Made by a program: the position numbers and the translations under genes. Below are positions 9,038 to 17,864 of a stretch of 64,000 nt of DNA, in pieces. The DNA is taken from the NCBI RefSeq assembly GCF_007830455.1, contig NZ_VLLB01000002.1:310001-374000 (forward strand), given 5' to 3'. This DNA comes from Pseudoduganella lurida (GTDB taxonomy: Bacteria > Pseudomonadota > Gammaproteobacteria > Burkholderiales > Burkholderiaceae_D). How positions within the stretch are numbered: position 1 is the stretch's first letter; each line of letters starts with the position of its first letter. Below the pieces are notes generated by a model. It saw only the letters and a program-made list of their open reading frames with translations, did not search any database and was not told where the DNA came from.

Positions 9038-10171
9038 ATGAATTATGTAGTGCTGGGTAATGACCTGACATCCTGGGCGATCGCCCTCGGCATCACGGCC
9101 GCCGTCTGCATCGTGCTGTACACGGTGAACGGCGTGCTGGTACGCCGCATCGGCGCCTTTGCCGCCCACACGGCCACGCACATCGACGACATGGCCGTCA
9201 AGATCCTGTCCAAGACCAGTTCGCTGTTCATCATCGTGATGGGCGTGTATGCCGGCTGCCAGTGGCTGGAGATGAGCGCCAAGAGCGAGGCGCTGGTGCG
9301 CAACCTCGCCGTGGCCGCGCTGCTGCTGCAGGTGGCGCGCTGGATCGACGTGGGCGTGCGCGGCTGGATCGATTTCTACCGCAAGAAGCGCGGCGCCACC
9401 GATGTCGCCAGTACCACCTCCACCGCGGCCCTCACCTTCGTCGTGCGTGCCGCGCTGTGGCTGATCATCGTGCTGATGATCCTCGATAACTTCGGCGTCA
9501 ACGTCACCACGCTGGTGGCCAGCCTGGGCATCGGCGGTATCGCCGTCGCGCTGGCCGTGCAGAACATCCTGGGCGACCTGTTCTCGTCCGTCTCGATCCT
9601 GCTGGACAAGCCGTTCGTGGTCGGCGACAGCATCACCGTCGACAAGCTGGCCGGTACCGTCGAATACGTGGGCCTGAAGACGACGCGCATCCGCAGCCTG
9701 AACGGCGAACAGATCGTGTTCTCCAACAGCGACCTGCTGAAAAGCCGCATCCATAACAACAAGCGCATGCAGACGCGCCGCATCGTCTTCGCCGTGGGCA
9801 TCACCTACGACGTGACGGAACAGCAGCTGCGCGCCATTCCGGACATGCTCAAGGAGATCGTGAGCAGCCAGGAACAGGTGCGCTTCGACCGCGCCCACTT
9901 CAAGTCGTACGGCCCGTCGTCGCTCGACTTCGAGGTGGTGTACACGATGCTGACGGCCGACTATGGCGTGTTCATGGATGTGCAGCAGGCGATCAACATG
10001 GAGCTGTTCTGTCGCTTCGCGCGGGAGAAGATCGACTTCGCCTACCCGACCCAGACCATCAAGCTGGACAACCCGGACGTATTGCGCGGCGCCGCGGCGA
10101 ACGAGGAGTTCGCGTCGGACCGCGAGCCGGCCGTGGAGGCGCCGACCATCCTGCGGCCGAATGCGCAGTAG
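9038..10171 (+). CDS. MscS-family mechanosensitive channel
   Basis: 377 residues. Several N-terminal membrane helices lead to the pore-lining TM3 region (TTLVASLGIGGIAVALAVQNILGDLFSSVSILLDKPF), which is the MscS signature, followed by the beta domain (VGDSITVDKLAGTVEYVGLKTTRIRSLNGEQIVFSNSDLL) and a cytoplasmic alpha/beta domain. Such channels open on membrane tension and release solutes under hypo-osmotic shock. The ATG at 9038 follows a GAGGAGAAGAC ribosome-binding site. It stands alone between the sigma factor and an intergenic stretch. Confidence 0.92.
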   Translation: MNYVVLGNDLTSWAIALGITAAVCIVLYTVNGVLVRRIGAFAAHTATHIDDMAVKILSKTSSLFIIVMGVYAGCQWLEMSAKSEALVRNLAVAALLLQVARWIDVGVRGWIDFYRKKRGATDVASTTSTAALTFVVRAALWLIIVLMILDNFGVNVTTLVASLGIGGIAVALAVQNILGDLFSSVSILLDKPFVVGDSITVDKLAGTVEYVGLKTTRIRSLNGEQIVFSNSDLLKSRIHNNKRMQTRRIVFAVGITYDVTEQQLRAIPDMLKEIVSSQEQVRFDRAHFKSYGPSSLDFEVVYTMLTADYGVFMDVQQAINMELFCRFAREKIDFAYPTQTIKLDNPDVLRGAAANEEFASDREPAVEAPTILRPNAQ

Positions 10172-10330
10172 CATTCACATTGCGCCAAGACGAGTCGAAC
10201 GAACCTCAATTACGTTTGTGTATCTGTCGCTTTCAAGGGAAACTGCCTTGTGGAGTCAACATATGGCCCAATTCACCGCAGGCATCCGCAGCTAACGGCC
10301 TGCGAATGGCGGGTCTATTTAAAACGCAAT

Positions 10331-10364
10331 GGCTACCTGCCGGTTCGCGAAGCGGCAGGTAGCC
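10331..10364. repeat. Perfect 12-bp inverted repeat downstream of the MscS gene
   Basis: GGCTACCTGCCG (10331-10342) and its exact reverse complement (10353-10364) flank a 10-base loop. An A/T-rich stretch follows (AAACTTCAAATAATTTTT), so it could act as a terminator for either the channel gene or the convergent small secreted-protein gene. It is 160 bases from the MscS stop. Confidence 0.5.
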
Positions 10365-10464
10365 AAACTTCAAATAATTTTTCTACGATCCCGATATATT
10401 CTCGATATATTCTCAGAACCTCGATGCCGGATAGAGACTCCAAAAATTGTCGATTTCTCGTGCG

Positions 10465-10683
10465 TCAGTGACACGGCTGGCGGCCTTGCTCTACCATATT
10501 GGCAGTCACCTCGCCTCCCAGCATGATCAGGTGTCCGGAGCATGGCAAATATGCCTCTCCGACCAGAGATCCGTTGTCGTCGTAATAGCCGTAATCGATG
10601 GAGTACGGTCGCGACGCATAGGCACTTGCCGCGCCTATTACGGCAACTACAACAGCGACAGATAGAGCGATCTTCTTCAGCAT
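10465..10683 (-). CDS. Small secreted protein, DUF6289-like
   Basis: 72 residues. A signal peptide (MLKKIALSVAVVVAVIGAASAYA) is followed by a ~48-residue mature part with YYDDNGSLVGE, a Cys at PCSG and a terminal PCH. Spacing and motifs match what I recall of DUF6289, small exported proteins of unknown role; this assignment is from memory. An AGGGAT ribosome-binding site lies 8 bases upstream. The surrounding DNA is clearly more AT-rich than the flanking genes, which may point to acquisition. Confidence 0.65.
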   Translation of the reverse strand: MLKKIALSVAVVVAVIGAASAYASRPYSIDYGYYDDNGSLVGEAYLPCSGHLIMLGGEVTANMVEQGRQPCH

Positions 10684-11067
10684 GATATATCCCTGTAGTC
10701 GACATTAGATATCGGCGGACGCCGATCAGAAGACAATAAAACAGGTAGATAATATCGTCAAGCAATTTATTAACTTGGAAATAAATATCGATCTGGCCTT
10801 ATCTCGCCGAATATAGATGATACACGGACCGCCGTGTAGGAGAAGCGCTGGAATTATTCGCGGATAGAATCCCGCTCGCACCGGATGTTTAATAATGTGT
10901 GGTCGCAACATACTCCGCTAACGGAATCCGGAAAGCTTGCGCAGTCCGGTAATTACACCGGTCTGTACTGGCTCTGCTCCGTCTTCGCGGGATGGATTGC
11001 GTCACTGCAAACAGCGACAGGTCGGAGGAGGGCCGCGAAACCGCACCGGCACAGGCAATGCACTATC
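10684..11067. other. Intergenic, AT-rich, no gene seen
   Basis: About 380 bases between the start of the DUF6289-like gene and the end of the REC-EAL gene. The first ~200 bases are AT-rich and probably hold the promoter of the small secreted protein (minus strand). Short open frames here have no recognisable features. No tRNA or clear terminator was found. Confidence 0.5.
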
Positions 11068-12273
11068 TCAGAAGAACTGGCGCCAGTCGGCCAGCCACGC
11101 CGGCACGTCCTCGACCGGCATCGGGCTGGCGATGTAGTAGCCCTGGGCGTAGGTGCAGCCCAGGTTCTGCAGGAAGTCCCAGTCCTGCTTCGTCTCCACC
11201 CCCACTGCGCACGACCACCGGTCGAGGCTGCGCGCCAGGCCCAGGTAGGATTTGAGCACGGTGCCGATGGCGCGCTTCTTCGAGGCGCCGTCGACGAAGC
11301 TCGGATCGATCTTCAGTTCCGAGAACGGGATCGAGGCCAGCAGCTGCAGGTTGGAGCGCGCGGTGCCGTAGTCGTCGATGGCCAGGCCGAAGCCGATCAT
11401 GCGCAGCCGCAGCAGGCGTTCCAGGAAGTGCGGGTCGGTCTGCAACACGGCCGATTCGGTGATCTCGAACGTCAGGTGGCCGGGCAGGATGCGGTGGCGC
11501 GCCAGGCAGCCTTCGATCTGCGTGATGAACTGCGGGTGGGCCAGCGTGGTGGGGTCGACGTTGACGGAGCACGCGATGGGAATGCCCTGGTCATGCAGCG
11601 TGCGGCAGGCGGCGACGGATTTCTCGATCATGCTCCAGTCGAGGAAATCGATGCGGCCGTTCGCTTCCAGCACCGGCACGAAGGCCGCCGGGCCCAGCAC
11701 CCCATGCTGCGGATGGCGCCAGCGCGCGAACATCTCCAGGCCCTTCACTTCGCCCGTCTCCAGCTCGATCTTCGGCTGGAAGAACGGATCGAACTCGCGC
11801 GCCTGCAGGCCCTTGCCCACTTCGGCAAAGCTGAAGGACGGGATGGCAGGCGTTGTGGACTGGTCCGTGCGCGGCTCGTACAGCGCCAGCAGGGCCTCGA
11901 TGCGCGCCGCCGTCACCGGCTTGGCGATCGCGCCCAGCAGGTCGACACCGTAGGCCAGCGCCATCGTCTCGACATAGAACAGGATGTCGCTGCTCTGCGC
12001 GCCGACCACGACCAGGCCGGCACGGCATTTCTCTTCGGCCAGGCGCCGGATGAGCTCCAGGCCGTCCATGCCGTCCAGCGCCAGGTCCAGCACGACGATG
12101 TCGATCGCTGCCGCCAGCCCCTGCGCACCGCTCTGCACGGCGCGCAGGGCGGCATGGCCATCGGCCACCACCTGGATGTGCTGCGCGCCCGCACTGCGCA
12201 ATACGCCGGCCAGCAGCTCGCGCTGCACCGGTTCGCTCTCGGCCACCAGAAACTGCCACGCCGCGATCGTCAT
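11068..12273 (-). CDS. Response-regulator/EAL protein (c-di-GMP phosphodiesterase type)
   Basis: 401 residues: an N-terminal receiver domain (about 1-125; phospho-acceptor Asp in IVVLDLALDGMDG) joined to an EAL domain (about 150-395). This REC-EAL layout is that of RocR-like phosphodiesterases that degrade cyclic di-GMP. The name motif is changed to EMF (GLEMFARW), but the metal and catalytic residues in SVNVDP, ITES, IDDYGT, KIDPSF, GVET and QGYYIA look retained, so activity is plausible. The ATG at 12273 is preferred because AAGGGAGAG lies just upstream; an ATG at 12288 is alternative. It follows the RNA methyltransferase gene by 51 bases. Confidence 0.85.
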   Translation of the reverse strand: MTIAAWQFLVAESEPVQRELLAGVLRSAGAQHIQVVADGHAALRAVQSGAQGLAAAIDIVVLDLALDGMDGLELIRRLAEEKCRAGLVVVGAQSSDILFYVETMALAYGVDLLGAIAKPVTAARIEALLALYEPRTDQSTTPAIPSFSFAEVGKGLQAREFDPFFQPKIELETGEVKGLEMFARWRHPQHGVLGPAAFVPVLEANGRIDFLDWSMIEKSVAACRTLHDQGIPIACSVNVDPTTLAHPQFITQIEGCLARHRILPGHLTFEITESAVLQTDPHFLERLLRLRMIGFGLAIDDYGTARSNLQLLASIPFSELKIDPSFVDGASKKRAIGTVLKSYLGLARSLDRWSCAVGVETKQDWDFLQNLGCTYAQGYYIASPMPVEDVPAWLADWRQFF

Positions 12274-12324
12274 CGGCTCTCCCTTCATGATTTTTCGTGG
12301 ATGCCGGCTTGCGCGCCGGTCTGT

Positions 12325-13110
12325 CTAGGCCAGATTCTGCCTGACCTGCTCGAAAAAGCATACCGCCGCACATGCGGCCACGTTCAGCGATTCGACCTGG
12401 CCCAGGTGCGGGATGACGACGCGGTGCCGCGCCAGCGCCAGCAGCGCGTCCGAGACGCCCTGCCCTTCGTGGCCGAACACCCAGGCAACCGGGCCTTTCA
12501 GGTCCACGTCGTACAGCTTCTGCTTCGCGTAACCGCTGGTGGCCAGGGTCGCGATCGGCGCATCCTGCAACAGCGGCGCGAGCGGCACGTTCTCGAAAAT
12601 GTCGAGCACGAAGTGCGCGCCCATCGCCGCGCGCAGCACCTTCGGCGACCAGCAGAACGCCGTGCCGGGACTGCAGAAGATCTGACTGATGCCGGCGGCG
12701 GCCGCGCTGCGCAGGATCGACCCGAGGTTGCCGGGGTCCTGCACATTGTCGAGCAGGACGGCATTGACGGACAGCGCGGCCGGTGCAGCCCGTTCCGGCG
12801 TGGGGACGAGGAACATCATGCCCACGCCATGCTCGACCTGCGACAGCGCCTCGTACAGCGCATCGGGCAGTTGCAGGCAGTGGCCGTGCTGCGCTTCGAG
12901 CTCCCTCACCAGTGCCGCGATCTCGGGGTTGAGCAGCCCGCTATCGCTGACGATGCACTGTTCCGGCAGCCCGCGCAGCTGCAGCCAGCTTTCGCACAGG
13001 TGCACGCCGTCCAGCAGCGTGCGGCCGGCCTTGCGGCGCGCCTGCGAGCTGGTCGCCAGCGCCTTCAAATCCTTGTACTGCGCGTTGTCGCGCGAGGTGA
13101 TGTGCTTCAT
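12325..13110 (-). CDS. TrmH/SpoU-family RNA 2'-O-methyltransferase
   Basis: 261 residues. An N-terminal substrate-binding domain (ITSRDNAQYKDLKAL...RKAGRTLLDGVHL) is followed by a SPOUT domain with the three family motifs: LLDNVQDPGNLGSILRSAAAAG, VFGHEGQGVS and VIPHLGQVESLNVAACAAVCFFE. Members methylate ribose in rRNA or tRNA using S-adenosylmethionine. It resembles RlmB/TsnR-type enzymes, but the target nucleotide cannot be fixed. The start lies 8 bases after rnhB, at the end of the lpx-rnhB cluster. Confidence 0.9.
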   Translation of the reverse strand: MKHITSRDNAQYKDLKALATSSQARRKAGRTLLDGVHLCESWLQLRGLPEQCIVSDSGLLNPEIAALVRELEAQHGHCLQLPDALYEALSQVEHGVGMMFLVPTPERAAPAALSVNAVLLDNVQDPGNLGSILRSAAAAGISQIFCSPGTAFCWSPKVLRAAMGAHFVLDIFENVPLAPLLQDAPIATLATSGYAKQKLYDVDLKGPVAWVFGHEGQGVSDALLALARHRVVIPHLGQVESLNVAACAAVCFFEQVRQNLA

Positions 13111-13118
13111 CTGGACAC

Positions 13119-13736
13119 TTACAGCAGCTCGAGCAGCTCGCGCACGGGCGCGAACGAACGGCGGTGGATGGGGGTAACGCCATGCGTGCGCAATGCCTCG
13201 AGGTGCTGGGCAGTGCCGTAGCCCTTGTGCTGGTCGAAGCCGTACTGCGGATATTTCTTGTGCAGCTTGCGCAGCGCCTCGTCGCGCGCCGTCTTGGCCA
13301 GGATCGAGGCGGCGGAAATCGATTCGATCTTGTCGTCGCCGTCGATGATGGCGATGGTCTGGATCTTCATCACGGGGCACTTGTTGCCGTCGATGAGGGC
13401 CAGCGTGGGAATCGTCTCGAGCGCATGCACGGCGCGGCGCATCGCCAGCAGCGAGGCCTGCAGGATGTTCAGCTTGTCGATCTCCGCCTCGGACGCCTTG
13501 GCGATCGCCCACGCGATGCAGTCGCGCTTGATCAGCGGGGCCAGCGCCTCGCGCTTCGCTTCCGTCAGCTTCTTCGAATCGCGCAGCCCGGCGATCGGGC
13601 GCTCGTGGTGCAGGATCACGGCGGCCGCGTACACGGGCCCGGCCAGCGGCCCGCGCCCCGCCTCATCCACGCCGCAGATGATCTCCTCGAGGGAATAAGG
13701 CAAATCGTCGAACAGCCCGTTCTGGGAGGTCTTCAC
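13119..13736 (-). CDS. rnhB: Ribonuclease HII
   Basis: 205 residues. It removes ribonucleotides misincorporated in DNA. The conserved N-terminal [14 protein letters not shown] with catalytic Asp/Glu, the [13 protein letters not shown] segment and [20 protein letters not shown] are present. I chose the GTG at 13736: it overlaps the TGA of lpxB (GTGA) and has GGAAGAG upstream, giving the normal family length. A longer open reading from 13991 would overlap lpxB and is not conserved. Confidence 0.95.
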   Translation of the reverse strand: MKTSQNGLFDDLPYSLEEIICGVDEAGRGPLAGPVYAAAVILHHERPIAGLRDSKKLTEAKREALAPLIKRDCIAWAIAKASEAEIDKLNILQASLLAMRRAVHALETIPTLALIDGNKCPVMKIQTIAIIDGDDKIESISAASILAKTARDEALRKLHKKYPQYGFDQHKGYGTAQHLEALRTHGVTPIHRRSFAPVRELLELL

Positions 13737-14902
13737 GCTCTTCCAATCACTTTCAATACGGCCGCGGCACTTTCCGCGGCGCTGTTGCGCAGCAGGCTGT
13801 GGTGCATCGCCGTGAAGCGCTCCACCAGCCTGGCGCGGTGCGGCGCATCCGTCAACTGCTGCCACAGGTTCTCGGCCAGCGCTTCGGCGCTGGCATGGTG
13901 CTGCAGCAGCTCCGGCACCAGGAATTCGCGCGCCAGGATGTTCGGCAGCCCGATCCAGGGCTGGTAGCCCATGTGGCGCATGATTTCCCACGATGCCCGC
14001 ATCATTTTATAGGCGATCACCATCGGCTTCTTGAACAGTGCCACTTCCAGCGAGGCCGTGCCGGACGCCACCAGCACGGCATCGGCCGCGCAGATCGCCG
14101 TGTGGCTGCGGCCATCCAGCAGCGTGATCTCGACATCCTGCAGGCCGGCCTGCGCCTTCAGTTCGGTGAAGTACGCCTTCTGCCTGTCGCCTGCCATCGG
14201 CGCCACGAACCGCAGGCCGGGATCGCGCGCCTGCAGCAGCTTCACGGCGCCCACGAAGGCGGCCGTGTTGTACTTCAGCTCCCCCATGCGGCTGCCCGGC
14301 ATGATGGTGACCACGCGCGCATCGTCGGCGAAGCCCAGCGCGCGCCGCGCCGCCGCCACGTCCGGCTCGAGCGGTATCAGTTCGGCCAGCGGATGGCCCA
14401 CGTAGGTGACGGGCACGCCCGCCTTGCGGTAGATCTCCTCCTCGAACGGGAAGATCACGAGCATGTGCGACACGTTGCGGATGATGCTCTTGATGCGGCC
14501 ACCGCGCCAGGCCCAGATCTGCGGGCCGATGTAGTGCATGGTCGGGATGCCGGCCGCTTTCAGCTCGCCTTCCAGGCCCAGGTTGAAGCCGGGGTAGTCG
14601 GCGCCGATGAACACGGCGGGCCGCTCGGCCAGCAGCCGGTCGCGCAGCGCGCGCTGGATGCCCTTCAGCTCGCGGTAGCGCGGGATGATCTCGAACAGGC
14701 CCCGCACCGTCAGCGTTTCCATCGGCACCTCGGAGACGAAACCTTCGGCAATCATCGCCGGACCGCCGATGCCGTGGAAGCGCGCCTCCGGCAGGTGCGG
14801 CCGCAGGCCGGCCAGCAGCCGCGCGGCCAGCAGGTCGCCGGAAGGTTCGCCGGCAACGAGCGCGATCGCGCAGCTGCCCGAAGCTTCAGCGGACGATGCC
14901 AC
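13733..14902 (-). CDS. lpxB: Lipid-A-disaccharide synthase
   Basis: 389 residues. It joins UDP-2,3-diacylglucosamine and lipid X in lipid A synthesis at the inner membrane (GT19). Landmarks are [40 protein letters not shown] and [22 protein letters not shown]. The start is uncertain: the GTG at 14902 overlaps the lpxA end by 17 bases and gives a family-like length, but no clear ribosome-binding site is seen; an ATG at 14953 would add residues that only shadow lpxA. Confidence 0.94.
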   Translation of the reverse strand: MASSAEASGSCAIALVAGEPSGDLLAARLLAGLRPHLPEARFHGIGGPAMIAEGFVSEVPMETLTVRGLFEIIPRYRELKGIQRALRDRLLAERPAVFIGADYPGFNLGLEGELKAAGIPTMHYIGPQIWAWRGGRIKSIIRNVSHMLVIFPFEEEIYRKAGVPVTYVGHPLAELIPLEPDVAAARRALGFADDARVVTIMPGSRMGELKYNTAAFVGAVKLLQARDPGLRFVAPMAGDRQKAYFTELKAQAGLQDVEITLLDGRSHTAICAADAVLVASGTASLEVALFKKPMVIAYKMMRASWEIMRHMGYQPWIGLPNILAREFLVPELLQHHASAEALAENLWQQLTDAPHRARLVERFTAMHHSLLRNSAAESAAAVLKVIGRA

Positions 14903-15674
14903 GCGAGGCCGTGTCGAGGAAGGTGCGGAACGAACGCAGGTGTTCGGCCGCATCGGGCGTGTTCTGCTCCTGCTCCAGCAGCGCCGCCTTGGCCTCCTCC
15001 AGCGTCAGTCCCGAGCGGTACAGCGTCTTGTATGCCTGGCGCAGCGCGTTGATCTGCTCGCGGGTAAAGCCGCGGCGCTTCAGGCCTTCGATATTGATGC
15101 CGTGGGCCTGCGCCGGGTTCCCGTTCAGCAGCACGAACGGCGGCACGTCCTGCGTCAGGCTGGTGCTCATGCCCACGAAGGCATGCGCGCCGATCTTGCA
15201 GAACTGGTGCACATTGGCGTAGCCGCTCATGATCACCCAGTCGCCGATCTCCACGTGGCCCGCCATCTGCGCGTTGTTCGAGAAGATGGTGTTGTTGCCG
15301 ACCACGCAGTCGTGCGCCAGGTGCACGTACGCGGAGATCCAGTTGTCGTGGCCCAGTTTCGTCACGCCCTTGTCCTGCACCGTGCCGACGTTGAACGTGC
15401 AGAATTCGCGCACCGTGTTGCGGTCGCCCACTTCCAGGCGGGTGGGTTCGCCGTGCCACTTCTTGTCCTGCGGCGGCGCGCCGATCGAGGAGAACTGGTA
15501 GAACTTGTTGTCGCTGCCGATCGTCGTATGGCCTTCGATCACGACGTGCGGGCCGACCCAGGTCCGGTCACCGATCACGACGTGCGGACCGACGATCGAA
15601 TAGGCGCCGATCTCGACCCCTTCACCCAGCTGGGCTTGCGGGTCGACGAGCGCGGTAGGATGAATGGTCGCCAT
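14886..15674 (-). CDS. lpxA: UDP-N-acetylglucosamine acyltransferase
   Basis: 262 residues, the normal length. It catalyses the first step of lipid A synthesis, transferring a 3-hydroxyacyl chain from ACP to UDP-GlcNAc. A left-handed beta-helix of hexapeptide repeats fills the first two thirds, with the catalytic His in AHDCVVGNNTIFSNNAQMAGHVEIGD, and the C-terminal helical part contains LNGNPAQAHGINIEGLKRRGF. It sits between fabZ (11-base gap) and lpxB (overlap). Confidence 0.96.
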   Translation of the reverse strand: MATIHPTALVDPQAQLGEGVEIGAYSIVGPHVVIGDRTWVGPHVVIEGHTTIGSDNKFYQFSSIGAPPQDKKWHGEPTRLEVGDRNTVREFCTFNVGTVQDKGVTKLGHDNWISAYVHLAHDCVVGNNTIFSNNAQMAGHVEIGDWVIMSGYANVHQFCKIGAHAFVGMSTSLTQDVPPFVLLNGNPAQAHGINIEGLKRRGFTREQINALRQAYKTLYRSGLTLEEAKAALLEQEQNTPDAAEHLRSFRTFLDTASRGIVR

Positions 15675-15685
15675 GGGGGATTCCC

Positions 15686-16153
15686 TTACGCTTCGGCGGT
15701 GTTACGGATGGTGCACATCAGGTCGGCCTCGACGGCGGTCTGGCCATCCACGCTGCCCACGGCCTTGTACTTCCAGATGCCGCGCGACACGCGCACGATC
15801 TCGACATCCATCTTCAGCTGGTCGCCGGGGCCGACCGGACGCTTGAAGCGCGCATTGTCGATGCCCACGAAGTAGACGACCGAGTTCTCGTCCGGCTTGA
15901 TGCCCATCGTCAGGAACGACAGGATCGCGGCCGTCTGCGCCATCGCCTCGATCATCAGCACGCCCGGCATCACCGGCTTGTGCGGGAAGTGGCCGTTGAA
16001 GAACTCCTCGTTGATCGTGACGTTCTTGATCGCGGTGATGGTCTTGTTGGCTTCCCAGGTCAGCACGCGGTCCACCAGCAGCAGCGGATAACGGTGCGGC
16101 AGCAGCTCCTTGATCTGGTTGATGCAGAGGGTCTTGTTGTCAGCAGTGGTCAT
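15686..16153 (-). CDS. fabZ: 3-hydroxyacyl-ACP dehydratase FabZ
   Basis: 155 residues, hot-dog fold. It dehydrates 3-hydroxyacyl-ACP in fatty-acid synthesis and competes with LpxA for hydroxyacyl-ACP. The active-site His is in [21 protein letters not shown], with the Glu of EAMAQ. Its ATG overlaps the lpxD stop by four bases (ATGA), implying translational coupling inside the lipid A gene run. Confidence 0.96.
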   Translation of the reverse strand: MTTADNKTLCINQIKELLPHRYPLLLVDRVLTWEANKTITAIKNVTINEEFFNGHFPHKPVMPGVLMIEAMAQTAAILSFLTMGIKPDENSVVYFVGIDNARFKRPVGPGDQLKMDVEIVRVSRGIWKYKAVGSVDGQTAVEADLMCTIRNTAEA

Positions 16154-17220
16154 GATTCGTCTTTGTGCCCGGAGGCTTGATTAGTTATCGTTTTGATGGC
16201 TTTTTCGAGGGAACGGATCTTCTCGCGCATGGTCGACAGGTTGCGTACGATGGCGGCCGATTTTTCCCATTCGCTGTTCTTGGCCAGCGGGTAGAAGCCC
16301 GTGTACTGGCCCGGTTCCAGGATCGAGCGCGATACCATGCTGCCCGAGGAAACGTGCACGTGGTCGGCGATCGTCAGGTGGCCCAGCACCATGGCCGCGC
16401 CGCCGAACGTGCAGTACTTGCCGATCTTCGCACTGCCCGCCACGCCCACGCAGCCGGCCATCGCCGTGTGCGCGCCGATGTGGCAGTTGTGGCCGATCTG
16501 GATCTGGTTGTCCAGCTTCACGCCATCCTCGATGACCGTGTCGGCCAGCGCGCCGCGGTCGACGGTCGTGTTGGCACCGATGTCGACATCGTCGCCGATC
16601 ACCACGCGGCCCGTCTGCGGGATCTTGATGTAGACGCCGCCTTCGTTGGCGAAGCCGAAGCCGTCCGTGCCGATCACGGCGCCGGAATGCAGGATGCCGC
16701 GCGCGCCGATCACGCAGCGCGCGTGGAAGGTCACGTTGGCAAACAGGTGCGTGGATGCGCCGATGACGGCATCGCGGCCGACATAGCAGCCGGCATCGAT
16801 CACGACGTGGGCGCCGATCACCGCGCCGGCCTCGATCGTCACGAGCGGGCCGATGTGGGCGGTGGCATCCACCTGCGCGGCCGGGTCGACCGATGCGCTC
16901 GGGTGCACGCCGGGCGCCGGCACGATGGCCGTCAGCGCTTCGAAGTACTGCGCCGCGCGCGCGAAGTAGGCATACGGATTCTTCGTCACGATGCGCGCGC
17001 CCGTGTAGGTCTGCGCCACCAGCGCGTCGTCGTTCGGCGAAACGATCAGCGCGGCGGCGCGGCTCTGCCCGGCCTGCGCGCGCAATTTGCTGTTGGAGAG
17101 GAAGCTGATGTGTGAAACGCCGGCCTCGGTCAATGGCGCGATGCCCGTCACCTGCGTGTCCGGGCTGCCGATCAACTCCCCGCCGCAGCGCTCGACCAGT
17201 TCTGCCAGTCGAATGCTCAT
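16150..17220 (-). CDS. lpxD: UDP-3-O-acylglucosamine N-acyltransferase
   Basis: 356 residues. It adds the second hydroxyacyl chain (N-acylation) in lipid A synthesis. An N-terminal uridine-binding domain ([18 protein letters not shown]...) is followed by a hexapeptide beta-helix (for example [45 protein letters not shown]) and a C-terminal helix. The ATG at 17220 fits the family start; the longer reading from 17262 runs into the hairpin upstream. A strong terminator-like hairpin lies 25 bases before this start. Confidence 0.95.
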   Translation of the reverse strand: MSIRLAELVERCGGELIGSPDTQVTGIAPLTEAGVSHISFLSNSKLRAQAGQSRAAALIVSPNDDALVAQTYTGARIVTKNPYAYFARAAQYFEALTAIVPAPGVHPSASVDPAAQVDATAHIGPLVTIEAGAVIGAHVVIDAGCYVGRDAVIGASTHLFANVTFHARCVIGARGILHSGAVIGTDGFGFANEGGVYIKIPQTGRVVIGDDVDIGANTTVDRGALADTVIEDGVKLDNQIQIGHNCHIGAHTAMAGCVGVAGSAKIGKYCTFGGAAMVLGHLTIADHVHVSSGSMVSRSILEPGQYTGFYPLAKNSEWEKSAAIVRNLSTMREKIRSLEKAIKTITNQASGHKDES

Positions 17221-17244
17221 GGATGATCCAATCTCAATGTAAAA

Positions 17245-17284
17245 ATGCCGGCCACGCCGCAACCAGGGGCGGCGTGGCCGGCAT
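17245..17284 (-). terminator. Perfect 16-bp hairpin with T-tract between skp and lpxD
   Basis: Arms 17245-17260 and 17269-17284 are exact reverse complements around an 8-base loop. On the transcribed strand the stem is followed by TTTTTAC. It has all the features of an intrinsic terminator or attenuator, placed between the skp stop (17294) and the lpxD start (17220). Confidence 0.75.
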
Positions 17285-17293
17285 CAGTGTAAA

Positions 17294-17836
17294 TCATTTG
17301 CCCTTGTCGAGTGCGGCGAGGACCTTCTCGGTGATGTCGATGCGCGGGCTGGCCCACACGGCATCCTGCAGCACGATGTCGAAGCCTTCCGTCAGCGCCA
17401 GCTGCTTGATGATGGCCGTGGCCTTCTCGGCGATGGACGCGCGTTCCTCGTTGGTGCGCTGGGACAGGTCTTCGCGGAACTCGCGCTGGCGGCGCTGCAG
17501 TTCCTTGTCCAGGTCCGCCACTTCGCGCTGGCGGCGGAAGCGGTCCGCCTCGCCCAGTGCGCCTTCTTCCTTCGCGTACTTGTCGGACGCCGTCTTCAGC
17601 CGTGCCGCCAGTTCGTTGACGGCCTTCTCGCGCGGCGAGAACTCTTCCTTCAGCTTGTCGCTGGCCAGCTTGGCCAGTTTCGACTCGTTGTAGATGCGTT
17701 CGGGGCTCAGCCAGGCGATGCGGGAAGACTGTGCGGAGCCCGTCTGTGCATGGGCGGGCGCCAGCGCGAACAGTGCGCAGCAGCTCAGCCCCAGCGCGGC
17801 CAGCGCCTTGCCCAATGGTGCGGATGCAGTCTTCAA
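17294..17836 (-). CDS. skp: Periplasmic chaperone Skp (OmpH family)
   Basis: 180 residues. A signal peptide ending APAHAQ is followed by a short beta region (SRIAWLSPERIYNESKLAKLA) and a long charged coiled coil (about residues 60-135, the tentacles of the trimer), then a C-terminal part (GFDIVLQDAVWASPRIDITEKVLAAL). It holds unfolded outer-membrane proteins in the periplasm for BamA, whose gene is directly upstream (28-base gap). Confidence 0.93.
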   Translation of the reverse strand: MKTASAPLGKALAALGLSCCALFALAPAHAQTGSAQSSRIAWLSPERIYNESKLAKLASDKLKEEFSPREKAVNELAARLKTASDKYAKEEGALGEADRFRRQREVADLDKELQRRQREFREDLSQRTNEERASIAEKATAIIKQLALTEGFDIVLQDAVWASPRIDITEKVLAALDKGK

Positions 17837-17864
17837 ATCGGTTCTCCTATCACGTGCCCGGGGA

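Noticed and set aside
10726..10911. 61-codon minus-strand open frame upstream of the DUF6289-like gene
   Set aside because: No ribosome-binding site or recognisable sequence; it lies in the AT-rich promoter region.
13737..13991. Longer N-terminus for RNase HII
   Set aside because: It is the out-of-frame overlap with lpxB; the GTG at 13736 with GGAAGAG and the GTGA overlap give the normal length.
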